NCBI GenBank assembly: GCA_017578085.1
Contig: PKQR01000077.1
Coordinates: 1 to 10,049, forward strand
Source: Bacillota bacterium
GTDB lineage: Bacteria > Bacillota > Limnochordia > Limnochordales > ZCTH02-B6
Direction: 5' to 3'
Length of the DNA stretch: 10,049 bases
Shown here: positions 6,293-10,049 of the stretch, piece after piece
Position numbering within the stretch: position 1 is the stretch's first letter
Layout: every line of letters begins with the position of its first letter
Notes under the pieces: generated by a model
Database searches by the model: none
What the model saw: the letters and a program-made list of their open reading frames with translations, nothing else
Told to the model about the DNA's origin: nothing
Program-made: the position numbers and the translations under genes

Positions 6293-6955
6293 GGATGGGC
6301 CAGCGCCCTGGCCTTCGGGCTCAGCCGCAGCGCCGTCCAAGCCCGCCTCGGCCGCAAGGCGCGCTTCCAGCAGCATCGTCTTGAGCACTTTCATGAGGTC
6401 GTCGCGCCCCGCGCCGCTCACCGCCGAAAAGGCGATGGTCGGCAGTCCCAGGTCGCGGGCGACGGCCTCGACCCGGCCCTGCCAATGCCCGCGGGCGATC
6501 TTGTCAGCCTTCGTGGCCACCGCAATCGCCGGCAGCCCCCGCTGCTTCAGCCACTGGGCCATCGTCTTGTCGTCCGCGGTGGGCGGGTGGCGTATGTCGA
6601 CCACTTGCAGGATGCCGATCAGGTTCTCCCGGGCGGTGAGATAGGTCTCGATCATCGGCGCCCACTGCCGCCGGATCCGCTCCGGGACCTTGGCGTAGCC
6701 GTAGCCGGGCAAATCCACCAGGCACAAACGGTCGTCAATGGAGTAAAAGTTGATCGTCTGGGTGCGCCCGGGCGTGTTGCTGGTGCGGGCGACAGGCGCG
6801 TTCACCAAGTGGTTGATGAGCGACGACTTGCCCACGTTGGAGCGCCCGGCCAGCGCCACCTCCGGCAGCCGGTGGCGCGGCCACTGCTCGGGCTTCACAG
6901 CCGTGGCCAATAGGCGCGCCCGCCGCCAGTTGATCGCCAACCGTCCTGAGGACAC
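6284..6955 (-). CDS. engB: Ribosome biogenesis GTP-binding protein EngB/YsxC
   Basis: A 223-residue TRAFAC-class GTPase needed for late assembly of the 50S ribosomal subunit. All G motifs are present: G1 GRSNVGKS (37-44), G2 Thr65 in TPGRTQT, G3 DLPG (81-84), G4 TKAD (148-151) and G5 SAVSG (177-181). The segment ATAVKPEQWP (17-26) matches the characteristic start of Bacillus YsxC. The start is GTG at 6955, one base after the lonA stop, with GGGAGG (6968-6973) 12 nt upstream. That spacing is long, so translational coupling to lonA is likely. The C-terminal 25 or so residues are Ala/Gly/Glu/Pro-rich and extend beyond the core domain. The order lonA-engB is the one known from Bacillus. The gene's end overlaps the convergent PRC-barrel gene by 9 bp. 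Confidence 0.96.
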   Translation of the reverse strand: MSSGRLAINWRRARLLATAVKPEQWPRHRLPEVALAGRSNVGKSSLINHLVNAPVARTSNTPGRTQTINFYSIDDRLCLVDLPGYGYAKVPERIRRQWAPMIETYLTARENLIGILQVVDIRHPPTADDKTMAQWLKQRGLPAIAVATKADKIARGHWQGRVEAVARDLGLPTIAFSAVSGAGRDDLMKVLKTMLLEARLAAEAGLDGAAAEPEGQGAGPSSP

Positions 6956-6956
6956 G

Positions 6957-9452
6957 TTATGGGCGCGCCTCCCACCACGGGCTGTCCTCAGGCGGCGGCA
7001 GCTGCTCAGGCACGTAGGGCAGGTGCCCGCCGGTGTCCGGCTCGTCGTCGGGCCGCGGGGCGTCGGGGCGCGGCTCCGATGCGCTCAGCAACGGCACCGG
7101 CTCCGCCGTCCGTTCCTTCCTCAAGGCCACATCCAGCACCTCGTCCATGTGCTCCACCAGGCGGATGTCCAGTTTCCGGCGGATGCGAGCCGGGATGTCT
7201 TCCAGATCCTTCGCGTTGTCCCGGGGCAACAGCACCGTGCGGATGCCGGCCCTGTGGGCCGCGAGCACCTTTTCCTTCACGCCGCCGATGGCGAGGATGC
7301 GCCCGCGCAAGGTGATCTCGCCGGTCATGGCCACGTCGTGCCGCACCGGGCGGCCGCTCAAGGCCGAGGCCAAGGCCACCGCGATGGCTATCCCCGCGGA
7401 CGGGCCGTCCTTGGGTATCGCACCTTCCGGCACGTGGATGTGGATGTCCGTGAACTCATGGAAGTCCGCGGGGATGTCCAAGTACTCGGCCCGGGAGCGG
7501 ATGTAGCTGAAGCCGGCCTGCGCCGACTCCCGCATGACCTCGCCCAGTTTCCCGGTGAGCGTCAGCCTGCCCTTTCCCTTGACGACCGTCACCTCGATGG
7601 TCAGCACGTCGCCGCCGTACTCCGTGTACGCCAAGCCGTGGGCCAGGCCGACCCGGTCTTCCTCCTCGCGCGGGGTGCGCAGGAAACGGGGCGGGCCCAA
7701 ATACCGGGACAGGTTGCCGACGGTAATGCGGATGGGCGTCTTTTCCCCCGCCACCACCTCCCGGGTCGCCTTGCGGCACAAGGTCGCGATGGCCCGCTCC
7801 AGGTTGCGGACCCCCGCCTCCCTGGTGTAGGCGTCGATGATGCGCACCAGCGTCCTATCGGATACCTGCAGCTGCTCCGGCTTGAGCCCGTGTTCCTTGA
7901 TTTGCTTGGGCAAGAGGTACCGCCGGGCGATGTTGAGCTTCTCTTCGTCGGTGTAGCCGGGGATGGAGATGATCTCCAACCGATCCCGCAATGGGCGCGG
8001 GATGGTCCACAGCACGTTGGCCGTGGCGATGAACAGCACCTCCGACAGATCGTACGGCACTTCCAGGTAGTGGTCAGAGAAGCTGTGGTTCTGCTCGGGG
8101 TCCAGGACCTCGAGCAGCGCCGCGGCCGGATCGCCCCGGAAATCCGCGGTCATCTTGTCGATCTCGTCCAAAAGCAGCACCGGGTTGCGGGTGCCCGCCT
8201 GGCGCATGGCGTACAGGATCTTGCCCGGCATGGCCCCCACGTAGGTGCGCCGGTGGCCCCGGATCTCCGCTTCATCCCGCACGCCGCCCAAGGACAGGCG
8301 GACGAACTTGCGGTTCAAGGCCCTGGCGATGGAGCGGCCCAACGAGGTCTTGCCGACCCCCGGCGGGCCCACAAGGCACAGGATCGGACCCTTGACGCCC
8401 TTGGTGAGCTTGCGCACCGCCAAGTACTCGAGGATGCGCTCTTTGACCTTGTCCAGCCCATAGTGGTCCTCGTTGAGAATGCGCTCGGCGACGGCCAAGT
8501 CCAGGCGGTCCTGGCTCCGCTCCTTCCAGGGCAAGGCCAGGAGCCAGTCCAGGTAATTGCGCACGACGACGGCTTCCGCCACCATGGGCGGCATCTTTTC
8601 CAACCGCCGCACCTCGCTCAAGGCCTTTTCCTTGACCTCAGGGGGCAAGCCTTTGGCCTCGATGCGCTGGCGGTATTCCTCCACCTCAGCCTGGCGCTCG
8701 TCCCGGTCACCCAGCTCCTTTTGAATGGCCTTGATCTGCTCCCGCAGGTAATACTCCTTCTGGGACTTTTCCATCTGGCGGCGCACCCGCATGTGGATGC
8801 GCTTCTCGAGCTCCAGGATCTCCATCTCCCGGGTGAGCAGTACGCACACGTGCTCGAACTGGTCCGTCAAGGCGGGGATCTCCAGCACCGCCTGCTTGTC
8901 CTCTAGGCTGACGTTAAGCTGGGAGGCGATGGTGTTGAGCAGCCGGTCGGGATCGTCGATGCTCAGGATCGAATGCACGACTTCTTCCGGCAACTGCTTG
9001 CTCAACTGCGTGTACTGCTCAAACAAGCGCCGGGTGGTGCGCACCAGAGCCTCCAGCTGCGCGCCGGACTCGGGGGCCGGGGACTCCAAGGGCGAGACCA
9101 GCGCCTGGTAGTAGGGCTCCTCCTGTTCGATGCGCTCAATGCGCACGCGGCTTTTGCCCTCGATGAGGACCCGCAGCTGCCCCTCCGGCAGCTTGAGCAC
9201 TTGCTTGATCTCGCACAGGGTCCCCACCGCGTGGATGTCCGCCGGCGCGGGCTCCTGCACGCGGTCGTCCTTTTGGGCGGCCAGCACGATGCGCCGCTGG
9301 CCCAACGTGGCAACTTCCAGGGCCTGAAGGCTGCGCGGCCGCCCCACCTCAAGGGGCGTGACCGTGTACGGGAAGACGATCATCCCCCGCAGCGGCAGCA
9401 GGGGAAACACGGGCGGATCCGGCAAGTTGTGGTTCTGGGACCGTTCCAGCAT
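6957..9452 (-). CDS. lon: ATP-dependent protease Lon (LonA)
   Basis: An 831-residue cytoplasmic AAA+ serine protease that degrades misfolded and regulatory proteins. In order: an N-terminal substrate-recognition domain (about 14-205), a coiled-coil helical region (about 206-310), an AAA+ module with Walker A GPPGVGKTS (362-370), Walker B LLLDEID (426-432) and sensor-1 ATANV (476-480), and a C-terminal protease domain with the Ser-Lys dyad Ser685 (PKDGPSAG) and Lys728 (GGVKEKVL). The 43-residue spacing between the pair equals that of E. coli Ser679/Lys722. The protease domain ends near 780 and is followed by about 50 residues rich in Pro, Glu and Asp, which makes the protein longer than the usual 770-790. 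The ATG has GGGGGGAC (9463-9470) at 10-nt spacing. The gene lies between lonB and engB, as in Bacillus. Confidence 0.97.
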   Translation of the reverse strand: MLERSQNHNLPDPPVFPLLPLRGMIVFPYTVTPLEVGRPRSLQALEVATLGQRRIVLAAQKDDRVQEPAPADIHAVGTLCEIKQVLKLPEGQLRVLIEGKSRVRIERIEQEEPYYQALVSPLESPAPESGAQLEALVRTTRRLFEQYTQLSKQLPEEVVHSILSIDDPDRLLNTIASQLNVSLEDKQAVLEIPALTDQFEHVCVLLTREMEILELEKRIHMRVRRQMEKSQKEYYLREQIKAIQKELGDRDERQAEVEEYRQRIEAKGLPPEVKEKALSEVRRLEKMPPMVAEAVVVRNYLDWLLALPWKERSQDRLDLAVAERILNEDHYGLDKVKERILEYLAVRKLTKGVKGPILCLVGPPGVGKTSLGRSIARALNRKFVRLSLGGVRDEAEIRGHRRTYVGAMPGKILYAMRQAGTRNPVLLLDEIDKMTADFRGDPAAALLEVLDPEQNHSFSDHYLEVPYDLSEVLFIATANVLWTIPRPLRDRLEIISIPGYTDEEKLNIARRYLLPKQIKEHGLKPEQLQVSDRTLVRIIDAYTREAGVRNLERAIATLCRKATREVVAGEKTPIRITVGNLSRYLGPPRFLRTPREEEDRVGLAHGLAYTEYGGDVLTIEVTVVKGKGRLTLTGKLGEVMRESAQAGFSYIRSRAEYLDIPADFHEFTDIHIHVPEGAIPKDGPSAGIAIAVALASALSGRPVRHDVAMTGEITLRGRILAIGGVKEKVLAAHRAGIRTVLLPRDNAKDLEDIPARIRRKLDIRLVEHMDEVLDVALRKERTAEPVPLLSASEPRPDAPRPDDEPDTGGHLPYVPEQLPPPEDSPWWEARP

Positions 9453-9461
9453 GGGCGTATG

Positions 9462-9514
9462 CGTCCCCCCAAAGCGGCCCTGATTCCGTTATCTTATGGG
9501 TTTTCGGGGGGACG
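9462..9514 (-). promoter_or_regulatory. Inverted repeat that can mask the lon ribosome-binding site
   Basis: Nine-base arms CGTCCCCCC (9462-9470) and GGGGGGACG (9506-9514) are perfectly complementary, separated by 35 bp. In the minus-strand transcript the upstream arm reads CGUCCCCCC and the downstream arm is GGGGGGACG, which is the only Shine-Dalgarno-like sequence before lon. Pairing would hide it from the ribosome. It could act as a thermosensor or other translational switch, or the symmetry could be a protein-binding site. No clear sigma-A hexamers, CIRCE element or CtsR box are visible in the 85-bp gap. Confidence 0.45.
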
Positions 9515-9537
9515 GATGTGATTCCTTGTGGAAAAAG

Positions 9538-10049
9538 CTAGGACACAGCCAGGCCGGGCGCGCCCGGGGCGACTGCCGCAGCAGGTGCGGGCTCGGCCTC
9601 GGGCTCAACGTGCTCCGCGGCCGGCTGCGGCAGCTGGTCTCCGGGCTGTCGGACCATGGCCGCCTGCACGACCTCTTCAATGCGCTCCGCGGCGATGACC
9701 TCGACGCCCTGCGCGGCCACGCCGGCAAAGGTGGCCTGCCAGTTGTCTTTGGGGATGATCACGCGGGTGGCGCCGGCAAGCCGCGCTGCCTCTATCTTGG
9801 CCACGATCCCGCCGACGGGTTTCACAAAACCGCGGATGGACACCTCGCCCGTCATGGCCACCCGGTTGTCCACCGGGATGCCGGTGATGGCCGAGTAGAT
9901 GGCGGTCACCATCGTCACCCCTGCCGAAGGCCCGTCGATGGGCACCCCTCCCGGGAAGTTGACGTGGATGTCGTAGTCGTCGGGCCGGACGCCTAGGTGC
10001 TTGCGCAGCACGGTGAGCACGTTGTCGAGCGAGCTGCGGGCCATGCTGC
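9538..10049 (-). CDS. lonB: ATP-dependent protease LonB, C-terminal protease domain (partial)
   Basis: Only the last 170 or so codons are in the window and the 5' part lies beyond its right edge. The visible part is a Lon-type serine protease domain, with the catalytic serine in PIDGPSAGVTM and the catalytic lysine in GGIVAKIEAARLAGA, followed by the conserved VIIPKDNWQ. These features match the LonB branch, which in Bacillus is a sporulation-associated protease active in the forespore, rather than a second LonA. After the domain comes a tail of about 40 residues rich in Ala, Pro and Glu ending at the TAG. The gene is 85 bp upstream of lonA, the same order as in Bacillus. No terminator is visible between them, so co-transcription is possible. 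The ATPase part cannot be checked here. Confidence 0.88.
   Translation of the reverse strand, partial: SMARSSLDNVLTVLRKHLGVRPDDYDIHVNFPGGVPIDGPSAGVTMVTAIYSAITGIPVDNRVAMTGEVSIRGFVKPVGGIVAKIEAARLAGATRVIIPKDNWQATFAGVAAQGVEVIAAERIEEVVQAAMVRQPGDQLPQPAAEHVEPEAEPAPAAAVAPGAPGLAVS

Noticed and set aside
6750..8906. Plus-strand open frame of 718 codons opposite lon and engB
   Set aside because: It is antisense to unmistakable Lon and EngB sequence. The absence of stops follows from GC-rich third codon positions, and the peptide has no family features.
9453..9537. CIRCE or CtsR heat-shock operator before lon
   Set aside because: I looked for TTAGCACTC/GAGTGCTAA and GGTCAAA repeats and found neither. 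Only the C/G-tract inverted repeat is present.
1..10049. Defence system, prophage or mobile element
   Set aside because: No transposase, integrase, terminal repeats, CRISPR repeats or toxin-antitoxin pairs are visible. Most genes are housekeeping and the GC-rich coding pattern is uniform.

Overview
The window looks like chromosomal DNA from a GC-rich, probably thermophilic and possibly spore-forming member of the Bacillota (Firmicutes). This is inferred from the gene order lonB-lonA-engB (ysxC), strong Shine-Dalgarno sites of the GGAGG/GGGGGAG type, frequent GTG and TTG starts, and proteins that resemble Gram-positive homologues. The genus cannot be fixed from the sequence. The window is densely coding and shows no tRNA, rRNA, CRISPR array or insertion sequence.

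Left part (1-4000): a 99-residue membrane-anchored small protein of unknown function (+) converges on a two-gene minus-strand operon. The operon is a GDP-mannose 4,6-dehydratase-like sugar-nucleotide enzyme followed by a GT4 glycosyltransferase, closed by a strong terminator. A 202-bp intergenic region rich in inverted repeats separates this operon from a divergent RimK-type ATP-grasp ligase (+). Together they suggest synthesis or modification of a cell-surface or spore-surface glycoconjugate. That role is inferred from gene families and context.

Middle part (4000-6300): a 23S rRNA uracil-5-methyltransferase of the RlmD/RlmCD type (-) is divergent from a two-domain PRC-barrel protein (+). The latter overlaps the end of engB tail to tail by 9 bp.

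Right part (6280-10049): a minus-strand proteostasis and ribosome-assembly block is read as lonB (5' end outside the window), lonA, then engB. lonA and engB are separated by a single base. The lonA ribosome-binding site can pair with a C-tract 35 nt upstream, which is a candidate structural control element.
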